A stretch of DNA of 64,000 nucleotides, from the NCBI RefSeq assembly GCF_965204195.1, contig NZ_OZ241975.1:1736001-1800000 (forward strand), in the 5' to 3' direction. A program made the position numbers and the translations under genes. A model generated the notes under the pieces. That model was not told the DNA's origin and ran no database searches. It saw only the letters and a list, made by a program, of their open reading frames with translations. Below, in pieces: positions 7,184 to 17,569 of this stretch. The stretch comes from Poriferisodalis sp965204195. GTDB lineage: Bacteria; Actinomycetota; Acidimicrobiia; Acidimicrobiales; Poriferisodalaceae. Position 1 is the first letter of the stretch; every line of letters begins with the position of its first letter.

Positions 7184-7189
7184 AACGTA
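7184..7189 (-). promoter_or_regulatory. -10 box TACGTT, 6 nt before the transposase ATG
   Basis: TACGTT with spacer GGGGAC before the ATG at 7177, about 20 bp inside the right inverted repeat. The arrangement equals that of host genes in this window, suggesting the element is adapted to this kind of host. Confidence 0.5.
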
Positions 7190-7209
7190 GAAGGGGGGTG
7201 TGACATCAA

Positions 7210-7233
7210 TGGCTAACACCCGATATAACCCCC
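7210..7233. repeat. Right terminal inverted repeat of the IS1595 element
   Basis: TGGCTAACACCCGATATAAC followed by four C; complementary to 4377-4400 with one mismatch. Confidence 0.93.
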
Positions 7234-7241
7234 CTACGAAG
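7234..7241. repeat. Target site duplication, right copy (CTACGAAG)
   Basis: Identical to 4369-4376 and directly abuts the right inverted repeat. Confidence 0.93.
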
Positions 7242-7534
7242 CGGCCTCGCCGGGCGCGGGTAAGTCGATCTTGGAACTCGCTGACAACAGCTCTCGGCGT
7301 TCTCACGAAGCTCAACTCGACAGCAACCGGACAGCGAGGCACATCACTTGGTCCGTGGTGACAATCGTCGGCATAGTTGCGGCGGTGGTGCTTGTCGTCT
7401 CGTTGGCGCTCATCGATGCGGGCGCCGAAACCCTCGGTGCTATCGGCAGCATCACTGGCGCGGTGTTCATCGGCTTGGGGGTTCTGTCGCAGTGGATCCA
7501 TGCGCGGCGGTCAGCGCAGGACAACGGCGAATAG
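7242..7534 (+). pseudogene. DUF2335 membrane protein gene, 3' fragment (split by IS)
   Basis: C-terminal part of the interrupted DUF2335 gene. In the rejoined frame it begins AASPGAGKSILELADNSS, completing the family's GPLPPxxxxxxYE-PGAxxxIL signature, and ends with two hydrophobic helices (VVTIVGIVAAVVLVVSLAL and GSITGAVFIGLGVLSQW) plus a charged tail, so the intact protein would be a 139-residue two-helix membrane protein. A TTG/ATG-like internal start (about 7271) could still make a fragment containing both helices. The role of DUF2335 proteins is not known to me. Confidence 0.82.
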
Positions 7535-7705
7535 GCCCTGTTGCCCTCCGACACCGGGGGTCTCAGGCAGGGGGTGAATCAGATCTGATCGCTCTGCCCG
7601 CGGTGACCTCGGATCCGCGCTCCAAGCGCCGTACGCGGGGCGAGGGTTAAGCGCACAAGACACGCAGACAAACGGCGGAGCGCGGGTTCTCGGTGGCGCC
7701 TCGCG

Positions 7706-8041
7706 CTAGCACCGCGCGTCGTGACCCGCAAGGACCGCTTCGAGGTGCCGCACCCGCTCTTCCGTGTCAGCGCCGTTCCATGCTTCCCAGCAGTCGTTGT
7801 CGAAGTTGTGCTCGTCGTACCAGTAGCCGCACGCGGTCGAAGCCTTGGGCTCTTGCCTTAGCGTTTTGTGTCGCCGCCGGATGCGCCGGTTCGCTTTCCC
7901 TCGGGCGAATCCCGCAGCGGCCATCTCACTTTGGAGGGCGAGCAGTTCATCAGCGCAGTGGTTCGCTGCCTGTTCGCCCTCAGCTTCGTCGGTCGCCCGG
8001 TTGTCGCCCAAGATTCGGTGGTGTTCTGCCGTGACTTGCAT
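7706..8041 (-). CDS. Hypothetical protein
   Basis: 111 residues with a natural amino-acid mix: an acidic N-terminal half (ATDEAEGEQAANHCADELLALQ cut here into pieces: helix at about 18-42), a basic middle (KANRRIRRRHKTLRQEPK), then an aromatic/acidic segment YWYDEHNFDNDCWEAWNG and a helical end. I recognise no family. It sits alone between the interrupted DUF2335 gene and the M20 hydrolase, and the + strand frames opposite it read as Arg/Ser-rich shadows, which supports the minus strand as coding. It is probably part of the accessory island. The 171 bases 7535-7705 and 119 bases 8042-8160 hold nothing I can call. Confidence 0.45.
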   Translation of the reverse strand: MQVTAEHHRILGDNRATDEAEGEQAANHCADELLALQSEMAAAGFARGKANRRIRRRHKTLRQEPKASTACGYWYDEHNFDNDCWEAWNGADTEERVRHLEAVLAGHDARC

Positions 8042-8160
8042 TGTGACACGGTTCGCAGAGTGTGCTGCTGCGGTTCTCCTGCGCCGCTGCCGGGTGACCT
8101 CGAGAAACAGACCGGTCAGAGTGGGTTAATGGCCGTTGGAGCTAGGTCGGGCGTGTATGG

Positions 8161-9345
8161 CTAGCGCCGGAGCAGCTGGCGGTAGACGTCGGCCGCTCGT
8201 TCAAGTTCGGCGATCTCGACCCATTCGATCGCCTGGTGGGCCTGATCGATGGAACCCGGGCCGAACACCACGATCTGGTCGGCCACCTCGCTGTAGCGCA
8301 GCGCATTCGTGCCGAAATCGGCCACGGCGGGGCTGTGGCCTGACATCTCCGCCATTGCGGTGACCAGATCGCTGCCAGGTGCCTGGAAGAACGCATTGCT
8401 GCCGAATCCGTTCGCCAGCTGCACCTTGACGCGGGCCGGAAGGGCGGCGGCGCGTATCAACTCGGTGAGACGGGCGGTTTCTTTCTCGTAGTCCTCGCCG
8501 TTGGCGATGCGCCTGCCGACGTACAGCTCGCAGTGGTCGGGGATGATGTTGCGGGCCCGCCCGCCGCCCATCTCGTTGACCGACACGGTGCCGGCGCCGA
8601 GCGCGCCGACCTCGCGCTGGCTCGCCAAGCGCTCTTGCTCGGCGTCGATGGCGGCAACGATGCGGGCCCCGGCTGACAGCGCGTTGATGCCGAGATGGGG
8701 CTTGGACGAGTGCGCTGCACGGCCCTCCACCAAGACTTCGAGACCGAGCCCGCCCTTGTGGCCGTACACCGGTGCGCACATCGTGGGCTCGGCCACGACG
8801 ATCTGTTCGCGGCGCTCGTTGCGTTCGAGCAGCCGGTCCCGGTACGCGGATGCGCCGGCCAGGCCGCCGCCTTCCTCGGAGATCGTGCCCACCAGCTCGA
8901 CGGTGCACATCGGCTGCTGACCAGCAGCGGTCATCTCGGCCAGCACGGCGAGCACGACGGCCATGGTCGCCTTGGTGTCGACCGAGCCCCGCCCCCACAC
9001 TCGTCCTTCGCTGATGCGACCCTCAAACGGGTCGCCTTCCATGTGCTCGACGCCGACGGTGTCGAGATGCACATCGACGGCGAGCATCCGCTCGGTGCGG
9101 CCGGCGAAGCGGGCATACACGTTGGGGCGCCCCGGCTCGATCTCGTCAAGCTCGACCTCGGCGCCCAGCGCTGCCGCTCGTTCGGCCACCCAGTTGGCCA
9201 TGTCGGCTTCGGCGACGGTGCCCGAACGCGGTCCGTGATGCAGCGGGTTGACGCTGGGGATGCGCACCATCTCGCTCAGCAGCTCGGCAATGGAATGGCC
9301 GGTGGCGGTGTCGTTCGTGGTGTCTGTCGCCTCGCCGTTGCTCAT
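8161..9345 (-). CDS. M20 family metallohydrolase (ArgE/DapE type)
   Basis: 394-residue zinc-dependent amidohydrolase of the acetylornithine deacetylase/succinyl-diaminopimelate desuccinylase group. The metal and catalytic motifs are present in order: DVHLDTVG (about 90-97), GRGSVDTKA with the bridging Asp (about 118-126), the catalytic ISEEGGG (about 155-161), VAEPT (about 184-188), and the C-terminal ligand His in DQAHQAIEW. The dimerisation domain begins at YGHKGGLGLEV. A GAGGTGA ribosome-binding site lies 5-6 nt before the ATG at 9345. It is divergent from argG, which fits a role in arginine biosynthesis (acetylornithine deacetylation), but the family also contains other peptidases and deacylases. 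Confidence 0.85.
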   Translation of the reverse strand: MSNGEATDTTNDTATGHSIAELLSEMVRIPSVNPLHHGPRSGTVAEADMANWVAERAAALGAEVELDEIEPGRPNVYARFAGRTERMLAVDVHLDTVGVEHMEGDPFEGRISEGRVWGRGSVDTKATMAVVLAVLAEMTAAGQQPMCTVELVGTISEEGGGLAGASAYRDRLLERNERREQIVVAEPTMCAPVYGHKGGLGLEVLVEGRAAHSSKPHLGINALSAGARIVAAIDAEQERLASQREVGALGAGTVSVNEMGGGRARNIIPDHCELYVGRRIANGEDYEKETARLTELIRAAALPARVKVQLANGFGSNAFFQAPGSDLVTAMAEMSGHSPAVADFGTNALRYSEVADQIVVFGPGSIDQAHQAIEWVEIAELERAADVYRQLLRR

Positions 9346-9450
9346 GAGTCACCTCTTCGTGGCGGAGCGTACGCGCAGCCCGATCACCACGCGGTGAACG
9401 ACGGCGTGGGGTCGGCCGAAAAGCACAGTCGATCCGGCAGCCCGACGCCG

Positions 9451-9456
9451 TACCGT
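9451..9456 (+). promoter_or_regulatory. -10 box TACCGT, 8 nt before the argG ATG
   Basis: TACCGT with an 8-nt spacer to the ATG at 9465 and no ribosome-binding site; probable near-leaderless argG promoter. Confidence 0.4.
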
Positions 9457-9464
9457 GGTGGCCT

Positions 9465-10828
9465 ATGTCGACTGGTTCTGCGTCTGCTGGCGGTTCGCGT
9501 GTGCTGGCCGAGCTTCCCGTGGGGGAGCGGGTGGGCATTGCGTTCTCCGGCGGGCTCGACACCTCAGCAGCAGTGGCGTGGATGAACGAGCGCGGCGCGC
9601 TCGTGTGTGCCTACACGGCCGACCTGGGCCAGTACGACGAGCCGGACCTGTCGGGGGTGCCGCAGCGGGCGCTCGACTACGGCGCCCACGCCGCACGCCT
9701 GGTGGACTGCCGGGCCGAACTCGTGCGAGAGGGCCTGATGGCGCTGCAGTGCGGCGCGTTCCACATCTCGACGGCCGGCCGCACGTACTTCAACACCACG
9801 CCGCTCGGCCGAGCGGTGACCGGCACGATGCTGGTGGCGGCCATGGCCGAGGACGGCGTGGACATCTGGGGCGACGGCTCGACGTACAAGGGCAATGACA
9901 TCGAGCGCTTCTACCGCTACGGCCTGCTGGTCAACGCCGGGCTGCGCATCTACAAGCCCTGGCTGGACTCGGCGTTCGTGGACGAGCTGGGCGGGCGGGC
10001 CGGCATGAGCGAGTTCTTGGTCTCGCGCGGGTTGCCGTACCGGGACCCCACCGAGAAGGCCTATTCCACCGACGCAAACATCTGGGGCGCCACGCACGAG
10101 GCCAAGCAACTGGAGGACCTGGGCACGTCGATGGAGATCGTGGAGCCGATCATGGGCGTCGCCCACTGGGACCCGGCGGTCGGAATCGACACTGAGGACG
10201 TCACGATCCGCTTCGAGGCCGGTTGGCCGGTCGCAATCGGTGGGCGGGAATTTTCGGCCTCAGGCGATGAGGGCAGCGATCACGTCGCGCTGGTGCTGGA
10301 AGCGAATGCCGTCGGCGGGCGCCACGGCCTCGGCATGAGCGACCAGATCGAGAACCGCGTCATCGAGGCCAAATCGCGCGGCATCTACGAAGCGCCAGGG
10401 ATGGCGCTGCTGCACATCGCGTATGAGCGGCTGCTGTCGGCGATCCACAACGAGGCCACGCTCGACAACTACCGCACGATGGGCCGCCGGCTGGGCCGAT
10501 TGCTGTACGAGGGCCGCTGGTTCGACCCCCAGGCGCTGATGCTGCGCGACTCGCTGCTGCGCTGGTTGGGTTCGTCGGTTTCGGGCGAAGTCACGCTGAG
10601 GCTGCGCCGTGGCGACGACTACTCGGTGCTTGACACCACCGGCCCAGCGCTTACCTACGCAGCAGATCGGTTGTCGATGGAACGAGTCGAAGACGCAGCG
10701 TTCGGCCCAGGCGACCGCATCGGGCAGCTCACCATGGCGAACCTGGACATCGCCGACAGCCGGGACAAGCTGGCGGCTTATCGCGACACCGGCCGGCTCG
10801 GCCCCGGCGGCCTGGCCGAGCTCGACAC

Positions 10829-10832
<4 letters not shown>
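9465..10832 (+). CDS. argG: Argininosuccinate synthase (long, E. coli-like type)
   Basis: Joins citrulline and aspartate with ATP to argininosuccinate, the penultimate step of arginine biosynthesis. At 455 residues it belongs to the roughly 450-residue ArgG type rather than the shorter 400-residue type common in many actinobacteria. The N-terminal ATP pyrophosphatase loop is IAFSGGLDTSAAVAWM (about 25-40), followed by CAYTADLGQYDEPD and the substrate-binding segments YFNTTPLGRAVTGTML and WGDGSTYKGNDIERFYRYG. The gene is convergent with icd and the two stop codons overlap within CTAA (10829-10832). The M20 hydrolase divergent to it may act earlier in the same pathway. Confidence 0.95.
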
Positions 10833-13090
<2,258 letters not shown>

Positions 13091-13145
13091 AGCGATTGGA
13101 CGCTACCGCCCGCCGGGGAGTCGCCGCCCGTTGAGCAGAAACTGC

Positions 13146-14663
13146 TCAGCCGGTGGCGTGCGTGGCGGCGGAGCTGCCCGCCAGCCGGCCGAACACCGCA
13201 CCCGCGGAGAGGCCCGAACCGCCGGGATAGTTGCCGTAGAACAGGCCGCCCACCAGCTCGCCTGCGGCATACAGGCCACTGATCGGCCGCAGGTCGGTGT
13301 CGATCACGCAGCCGGTCTCGTCGATGCGCAGGCCGCCGAACGTGAAGGTCAGGCCGCACGTCACGTGGAATGCGGAGAACGGCGGCGTTTCGATCGGCAT
13401 CGCCCAGTTCGTCTTGTCGGGGCCGAGGCCCTGGGTGCGGCGGCCGTCGAGCACGTTGGGGTCGAACGGGACGCTGCGGTCGACCGCTGCGTTGAACTCG
13501 CTGATGGTCGCCAGCGCTCGCTCGGTGTGCACGTCCTCCATGCGCGCGCAGAGCTCTTCGATGCTGTCGGCGGTCACTTTGGTGACCTGGCGGATGCGGT
13601 ACTCGTCGCGCAGCAGGTGCTCGGTGTTGGCGTCGAAGACCTGCCAAGCCGAGTGCCCTGGTTGGGCCAGGATCTCGCGTCCGTAGCGGGCGTAGGTGTA
13701 GTTGCGGAAGTCGGCGCCCTCGTCCACGAAGCGCTGGCCGTCCTGGTTCAGCACGATCGAGAACGGGTAGCTGTGCTTTTGGAAGCCGTCGCCGACGGCG
13801 AGGTCGCCGAACTCCGGGGCGTTGTAGTCCCACGCCACGGCGTGTGCGCCACTCCAGTTGCCGTACGGCATTGCGCCGATGTCGAGCGCCATTGCGATGC
13901 CGTCGCCGGTGTTGAAGCGCGTGCCGCGCACCTTGGCCAGGTCCCATCCGGGACCTAGGTAGCGGGTGCGCCATTCGGCGTTGGCTTGGAACCCGCCGGC
14001 TGCCAGTACGACGGCACTGCATTCGACGTCGATCAGGCGGCCGCCGCGCCGCACGCGAACGCCCCGCACAGCGCCGCTGTCGTCGGTCAGCAGCGAGCGT
14101 GCTGCGGCTTCGTGCCACAGGTCGATCTGGTTGCGAGCCAGCGCCGCCCGCAGCGATTCCACGAGTCCTTCGCCACCGCCCACCGACTCCACCGTGAGGC
14201 CGCCCCAGAACGTGAAGTGCCCGTCCACCTTGAAGGCTTGGCGTCCCCAGATCGGCGCGAACCGCACGCCGTGGCTCGCCATCCACATCAGCGTGCTCTT
14301 GCTGCGAGTGACGAGCGTGTCTGCCAGTTCGGGATCGCACCGGTAGTCGGTGATGCGGCCGAGATCGGCGTAGAACTGCTCTTCGGTGTAGGTGCCGAAG
14401 TCGGTCATCTCCACCTCGGCGTCGGTGAGATCGGGCACCAGCGCTCGCAGGTCGTCGACGCCGTCGTAGGCAAAGCGGATTGCGCCGGCGGTGAAGCGGC
14501 TGTTGCCTCCGGCTTCGGCCTCGGGCGCCCGTTCCAGCACCAGCACTTCGGCGCCGCCCTCGTGGGCCGCGAGCGCCGCGCACATCGCCGCGTTGCCCGC
14601 GCCCACCACCACCACGTCGTAGCGCTGCGGTTGCTCCTGCACAGCCGCGCCGGTCTCGCTCAC
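13146..14663 (-). CDS. FAD-binding dehydrogenase, TcuA (tricarballylate dehydrogenase)-like
   Basis: 505-residue flavoprotein of the fumarate reductase/succinate dehydrogenase superfamily. The FAD-binding Rossmann motif VVVVGAGNAAMCAALAA is near residues 18-34, followed by the Glu of VLVLERAPE. The sequence AGGNSRFTAGAIRFAY, FGTYTEEQFYADLGRITDYRCDPEL and the C-terminal ISGLYAAGELVGGLFYGNYPGG and SGLSAGAVFGRLAG are typical of FAD-dependent tricarballylate dehydrogenases and related enzymes. The start is a GTG with TAGGCT 8 nt upstream. No tcuB/tcuC partner is adjacent, so the electron acceptor is unknown, and a different dicarboxylate or steroid-like substrate remains possible. Confidence 0.8.
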   Translation of the reverse strand: MSETGAAVQEQPQRYDVVVVGAGNAAMCAALAAHEGGAEVLVLERAPEAEAGGNSRFTAGAIRFAYDGVDDLRALVPDLTDAEVEMTDFGTYTEEQFYADLGRITDYRCDPELADTLVTRSKSTLMWMASHGVRFAPIWGRQAFKVDGHFTFWGGLTVESVGGGEGLVESLRAALARNQIDLWHEAAARSLLTDDSGAVRGVRVRRGGRLIDVECSAVVLAAGGFQANAEWRTRYLGPGWDLAKVRGTRFNTGDGIAMALDIGAMPYGNWSGAHAVAWDYNAPEFGDLAVGDGFQKHSYPFSIVLNQDGQRFVDEGADFRNYTYARYGREILAQPGHSAWQVFDANTEHLLRDEYRIRQVTKVTADSIEELCARMEDVHTERALATISEFNAAVDRSVPFDPNVLDGRRTQGLGPDKTNWAMPIETPPFSAFHVTCGLTFTFGGLRIDETGCVIDTDLRPISGLYAAGELVGGLFYGNYPGGSGLSAGAVFGRLAGSSAATHATG

Positions 14664-14671
14664 GCCGGGCG

Positions 14672-14677
14672 AGCCTA
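14672..14677 (-). promoter_or_regulatory. -10 box TAGGCT before the TcuA-like gene
   Basis: TAGGCT with an 8-nt spacer to the GTG at 14663; half of a divergent promoter region with 14803-14808. Confidence 0.35.
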
Positions 14678-14802
14678 TGTGCGGTGCTTGGTCCGCGCCC
14701 GAACCGCGTCATGCCAGCGGCGCTCGGGTCCTGTGCCGGTGTAGACGCGTGAAGCATCCGGGTCGGCAGCGATTCGCAGCAGAACGGTCCAAGCTGGCGG
14801 CG

Positions 14803-14808
14803 TACGCT
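14803..14808 (+). promoter_or_regulatory. -10 box TACGCT, 6 nt before an ATG
   Basis: TACGCT, spacer GCGGCG, ATG at 14815. This is the recurring leaderless arrangement, and it decides the start of the following gene. Confidence 0.55.
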
Positions 14809-14814
14809 GCGGCG

Positions 14815-15957
14815 ATGAGCGAATCCAGCACAACCGACGACGCTGCGAACAGCGACGTGGTGATCGACCATGACCGCCTCGCAGAGTTCATCGCCGAGAT
14901 CTTCCGCCATACGGCGTGCTCCGATGCCGAGGCGGAGCGCATCGGTCGCAGCCTTGTCGGGGCCAACCTGGCGGGTCATGACAGCCACGGCGTGATCCGC
15001 TCGGCGCTGTATGTGGACTTGCTGGCCAACGGCGTCCAGCTCGCCGACCAGGAGCTCAAGGTGCTGATCGACTCGGGCGCGCTGCTGCTGGTGGACGGCC
15101 AGTACGGCATGGGACAGACGGTCGGGCCTGCCGCAGTGCAGCTCGGCATCGAACGTTGCAAGGAACTGGGCGTCGCGGTGGTGGGGCTGCGCAATGCGGG
15201 CCATCTCGGCCGCATCGGCGAGTATGCCGAGATGGCTGCGGCCGAAGGCCTGGTCTCGGTGCACTTCGTGAACGTGGCCAACAGCCGCCTGGTGGCCCCG
15301 TTCGGCGCCAAGGCCCGACGGATGGGCACCAACCCGTGCGCCTATGGCGCGCCCGTGGCCGGTCGCCGCCCCGTCATCCACGACTTCGCCACGTCGGTGG
15401 TGGCCGAGGGCAAGGCTATGGTCGCCTTGCATGGCGGCCCGGCCGTCCCTAGCAACGCCCTGGTGTCCGGCGACGGCGAGATCACCGGCGACCCGCGGGT
15501 GCTCTACACGTTCGAAGAGGGAGAGCGCCCCAACTCGATGGACGGGCCGGGCGCGCTGCGGGCGATGGGGGAGCACAAGGGCTCGGGCATCTCGGTGATG
15601 TGCGAGTTGCTGGCCGGAGCGCTTACCGGCACCGGCACCGCCGGGCCGCGCCGAGTTCGCTTCGCCAACGGCATGCTGTCGGTGTACGTCGACCCGGCCC
15701 AAGTGGACGCGGCAGTCGGCGAGACCGATGACGGCTATAACGGCATCGCGGCCGACTATCTCGACTGGTTCTACGACGCCGACGCCATCGATCCCACCGA
15801 GCCCGTGAAGCTGCCCGGCGACGTCGAGCACGAACGGCGCCAGCACCGCATGGCCAATGGCATCACGCTGCCCGCCGAGACGTGGGAGAGCATCTGCGGC
15901 GGCGCCCGAGCCGCCGGCGTACCAGAGTCAACGATCGCCACCGCAGCTGGCAACTGA
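14815..15957 (+). CDS. Ldh family oxidoreductase (Ldh_2: malate/L-lactate/ureidoglycolate dehydrogenase type)
   Basis: 380-residue NAD(P)-dependent 2-hydroxyacid dehydrogenase of the Ldh_2 family, structurally distinct from classical LDH/MDH. Family marks: GHDSHGVIRSALYVDLL (about 59-75) containing the catalytic His, the GQYGMGQTVG loop (about 98-107), VVGLRNAGHLGRIGEYAE (about 124-141), and GAKARRMGTNPCAYGAP with the later DFATSVVAEGKA. The open frame extends upstream to 14677, but the ATG at 14815 is preceded by TACGCT-N6 and gives the normal length. It is divergent from the TcuA-like flavoprotein; both act on hydroxy- or polycarboxylic acids and may share regulation. The exact substrate is undetermined. 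Confidence 0.88.
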   Translation: MSESSTTDDAANSDVVIDHDRLAEFIAEIFRHTACSDAEAERIGRSLVGANLAGHDSHGVIRSALYVDLLANGVQLADQELKVLIDSGALLLVDGQYGMGQTVGPAAVQLGIERCKELGVAVVGLRNAGHLGRIGEYAEMAAAEGLVSVHFVNVANSRLVAPFGAKARRMGTNPCAYGAPVAGRRPVIHDFATSVVAEGKAMVALHGGPAVPSNALVSGDGEITGDPRVLYTFEEGERPNSMDGPGALRAMGEHKGSGISVMCELLAGALTGTGTAGPRRVRFANGMLSVYVDPAQVDAAVGETDDGYNGIAADYLDWFYDADAIDPTEPVKLPGDVEHERRQHRMANGITLPAETWESICGGARAAGVPESTIATAAGN

Positions 15958-16007
15958 CCCGACGTACGCGGGCCATCCCGGCTGGTGACACGGAGCTTGA
16001 CCGAGAA

Positions 16008-16034
16008 CTCCTTAAACGTGTTACGTTTAAGGAG
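16008..16034. promoter_or_regulatory. Perfect palindrome, operator of a toxin-antitoxin module
   Basis: Arms CTCCTTAAACGT (16008-16019) and ACGTTTAAGGAG (16023-16034) with a 3-nt spacer. It ends on the first base of the GTG start of the toxin-like gene and includes an AAGGAG, so binding of the ribbon-helix-helix antitoxin here would block both promoter and ribosome access. Autoregulation is inferred. Confidence 0.75.
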
Positions 16035-16285
16035 TGTGGATCCATGAGTCGGCCTACCGCCATGGCGTGGCCGACGACGAGATCCGTCACGCTTGGAACA
16101 ACGCTATGGGCTTCTACGACATCGACATCGAGCATGAGCCGATCAAGAGCCTCTGTATCGGGCCCGACCGCGCGGGAAATCTGCTCGAAGTTCTGTATCT
16201 GCAAGCCGAAGACGCCGACCTCATCATCCACGCAATGCCGCTACGACGGGCATTCCGTGCCTATCCCACCAAAGAACATCTATGA
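16034..16285 (+). CDS. Toxin-like small protein (BrnT/RelE-type TA module)
   Basis: 83 residues beginning IHESAYRHGVADDEIRHAW, with CIGPDRAGNLLEVLYL in the middle and IIHAMPLRRAF at the end. This layout (xHGVxxxEIxHAW ... GPDxxGxLLE ... xIIHAMxxR) is that of small nuclease-like toxins similar to BrnT, usually encoded upstream of a ribbon-helix-helix antitoxin, as here. The only usable start in frame is the GTG at 16034, because an in-frame TAA is at 16028; it has no spaced ribosome-binding site, so translation is probably leaderless. Its TGA overlaps the ATG of the next gene (ATGA). Activity on RNA is inferred from the family. Confidence 0.65.
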   Translation: MWIHESAYRHGVADDEIRHAWNNAMGFYDIDIEHEPIKSLCIGPDRAGNLLEVLYLQAEDADLIIHAMPLRRAFRAYPTKEHL

Positions 16286-16569
16286 GTGACGAAACCGACC
16301 CCAGCAACGTGCGCAACAGCTTGACCGATGACGAGATCAACGCCATCGCCACCGATTTTGAGAACCGGGAATTCGAACCCGCTGAGCTGACCGCCATCCG
16401 CAAGACCCGCCGACGCTCTCCGCGGCTTGGCGAGGCGAGGGCAGAGGTGTACACATTCCGAGCCCCGCCGAGCTACAAGCGTCGCATCCAAGAGCAGGCC
16501 GCAGCCCAGGACGTGACTGAGAGCCAAGTCATCCGGGATGCGCTTGACGCGTACCTCTCGGCGTCGTAG
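16282..16569 (+). CDS. Ribbon-helix-helix (CopG/BrnA-like) antitoxin
   Basis: 95 residues. The N-terminal half (SLTDDEINAIATDFENREF, about 14-32) is acidic and probably binds the toxin; the C-terminal half VYTFRAPPSYKRRIQEQAA (about 57-75) followed by DVTESQVIRDALDAYL is a typical ribbon-helix-helix DNA-binding fold, one beta strand and two helices. The ATG overlaps the toxin stop by 4 nt, giving tight coupling. Together with the palindrome at 16008-16034 it forms an autoregulated type II toxin-antitoxin module, placed between metabolic genes with no other mobile features nearby. Confidence 0.75.
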   Translation: MSDETDPSNVRNSLTDDEINAIATDFENREFEPAELTAIRKTRRRSPRLGEARAEVYTFRAPPSYKRRIQEQAAAQDVTESQVIRDALDAYLSAS

Positions 16570-16602
16570 CCCAGTTCGCAATATCGATCCGTTGAGGTGG
16601 CC

Positions 16603-16619
16603 GCAGCTCTCAGAGCTGC
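16603..16619. terminator. Short hairpin after the TA module
   Basis: GCAGCTC-TCA-GAGCTGC, a perfect 7-bp stem with a 3-nt loop between the convergent ends of the antitoxin and the TauD-type dioxygenase. No T-run follows, so this is a weak or factor-assisted terminator at best. Confidence 0.4.
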
Positions 16620-16641
16620 TCGCACGTAGACCTTCGTAGTC

Positions 16642-17499
16642 CTACTCGTCGAGGGTGGGGCCGGTGCCCTGCACGCGGGTCTGGCGCATGTAACGGCGCC
16701 AGCGGTCGGCGTCGTAGCCGGCGCCGCGGTGCAGCAGGCAGCGATTGTCGTAGATGACCGTGTCGCCCGGGCTCCAGCGATGCGCGTACTCGTCTCCGGG
16801 ACGGGTGGCGGCCTCGTTCAGCTCGTCGATGAGCCGGCGGCTGTCGATGCCGTGCCAGCCGACGATCGACCGGGCATGCGAGCCGGCGTAGTAGTTCCTC
16901 AGGCCGTTGCCGGGGTTGGTGCGCACGAGCCGCTGGGGGATCGGCGGGAGTGATGCGGCGTGATTCGGATCGACCGGGGCGACCCTGGTCCGGCTGAACA
17001 CGTAATCGTGCAGCACCACCAGGTCGTCGATCTCGGACTGGCGCTCGGGGCTGAGCCTGGCGTACGCGGCCCGCTGGCTCGCATACAGCGTCTCGCCGCC
17101 CTCGCCGGGCACCTCGTAGGCGCACAGGATCGACACGTACGACGGCACGAGCCGGAATGACGAATCCGAGTGCCAGAGGTTGTTGCCCTTCTGGTTGTGG
17201 GTCAGCGGGTGTGATTCGTCCCGCTTGGTGTCGGCGTCGATGACGTTGCCGATCGTGCCGAAGTACTCGACCTTGCCCGTCTTGCCGAACACCACATGGT
17301 TCGGCTCGGGTTCGCCGAGGGTGCGGGTAAGCGCAAGCTGCGCTTCGTCGGACATCTGCTGGTCCGGGAAATGCAGCAGCGAGTAGGTGTCGACGGCGTC
17401 GTGCAGCTCCGCAACCGCCGCGCCGTCGAGCGGCTTCGACAGGTCGATGCCGCTGACCTGGGCGCCGAAGTCAGGATGGATGGGCTCGAACGTCAGCAC
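16642..17499 (-). CDS. TauD/TfdA family Fe(II)/2-oxoglutarate dioxygenase
   Basis: 285-residue alpha-ketoglutarate-dependent dioxygenase. The 2-His-1-carboxylate facial triad is visible as NLWHSDSSFR (HxD, about 108-117) and the distal His in CLLHRGAGYDADRWRRYMRQ, which also supplies the Arg that binds 2-oxoglutarate. The N-terminus DFGAQVSGIDLSKPLD matches the family. The open frame runs upstream, but the GTG at 17499 has AGGGAG 6 nt before it and begins the family N-terminus. It is separated by 70 nt from the upstream beta-oxidation gene on the same strand. Substrates in this family range from taurine to 2,4-D and other carboxylates; none can be picked here. Confidence 0.87.
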   Translation of the reverse strand: MLTFEPIHPDFGAQVSGIDLSKPLDGAAVAELHDAVDTYSLLHFPDQQMSDEAQLALTRTLGEPEPNHVVFGKTGKVEYFGTIGNVIDADTKRDESHPLTHNQKGNNLWHSDSSFRLVPSYVSILCAYEVPGEGGETLYASQRAAYARLSPERQSEIDDLVVLHDYVFSRTRVAPVDPNHAASLPPIPQRLVRTNPGNGLRNYYAGSHARSIVGWHGIDSRRLIDELNEAATRPGDEYAHRWSPGDTVIYDNRCLLHRGAGYDADRWRRYMRQTRVQGTGPTLDE

Positions 17500-17569
17500 T
17501 GGCTTCTCCCTCGGTCGGCCCCGCCATTGATTCTGGCCGCAGGCAATTCTGTCCGCCAGCCTCTCGCGG

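Larger units (their letters stand above)
4377..7233 (-). mobile_element. IS1595-family element with passenger genes, 2,857 bp
   Basis: The boundaries are exact: 24-bp terminal inverted repeats (4377-4400 and 7210-7233, one mismatch) flanked by the 8-bp direct repeat CTACGAAG. All its genes are on the minus strand: transposase (7177-6176), a 50-residue protein (6150-5998), a DNA methyltransferase-HNH fusion (4777 to about 5995) and a small membrane protein (4633-4406). Members of the IS1595 family that carry accessory genes are known; about two thirds of this element is cargo. The perfect duplication and the exactly restorable host frame suggest a recent insertion. The insertion site is inside a DUF2335 gene. 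Confidence 0.92.

Noticed and set aside
16044..16289. Alternative ATG frame inside the toxin gene
   Set aside because: The ATG at 16044 has AAGGAG at a workable distance, but its frame is Ser/Thr-rich with no family resemblance; the GTG 16034 frame has the toxin motifs.
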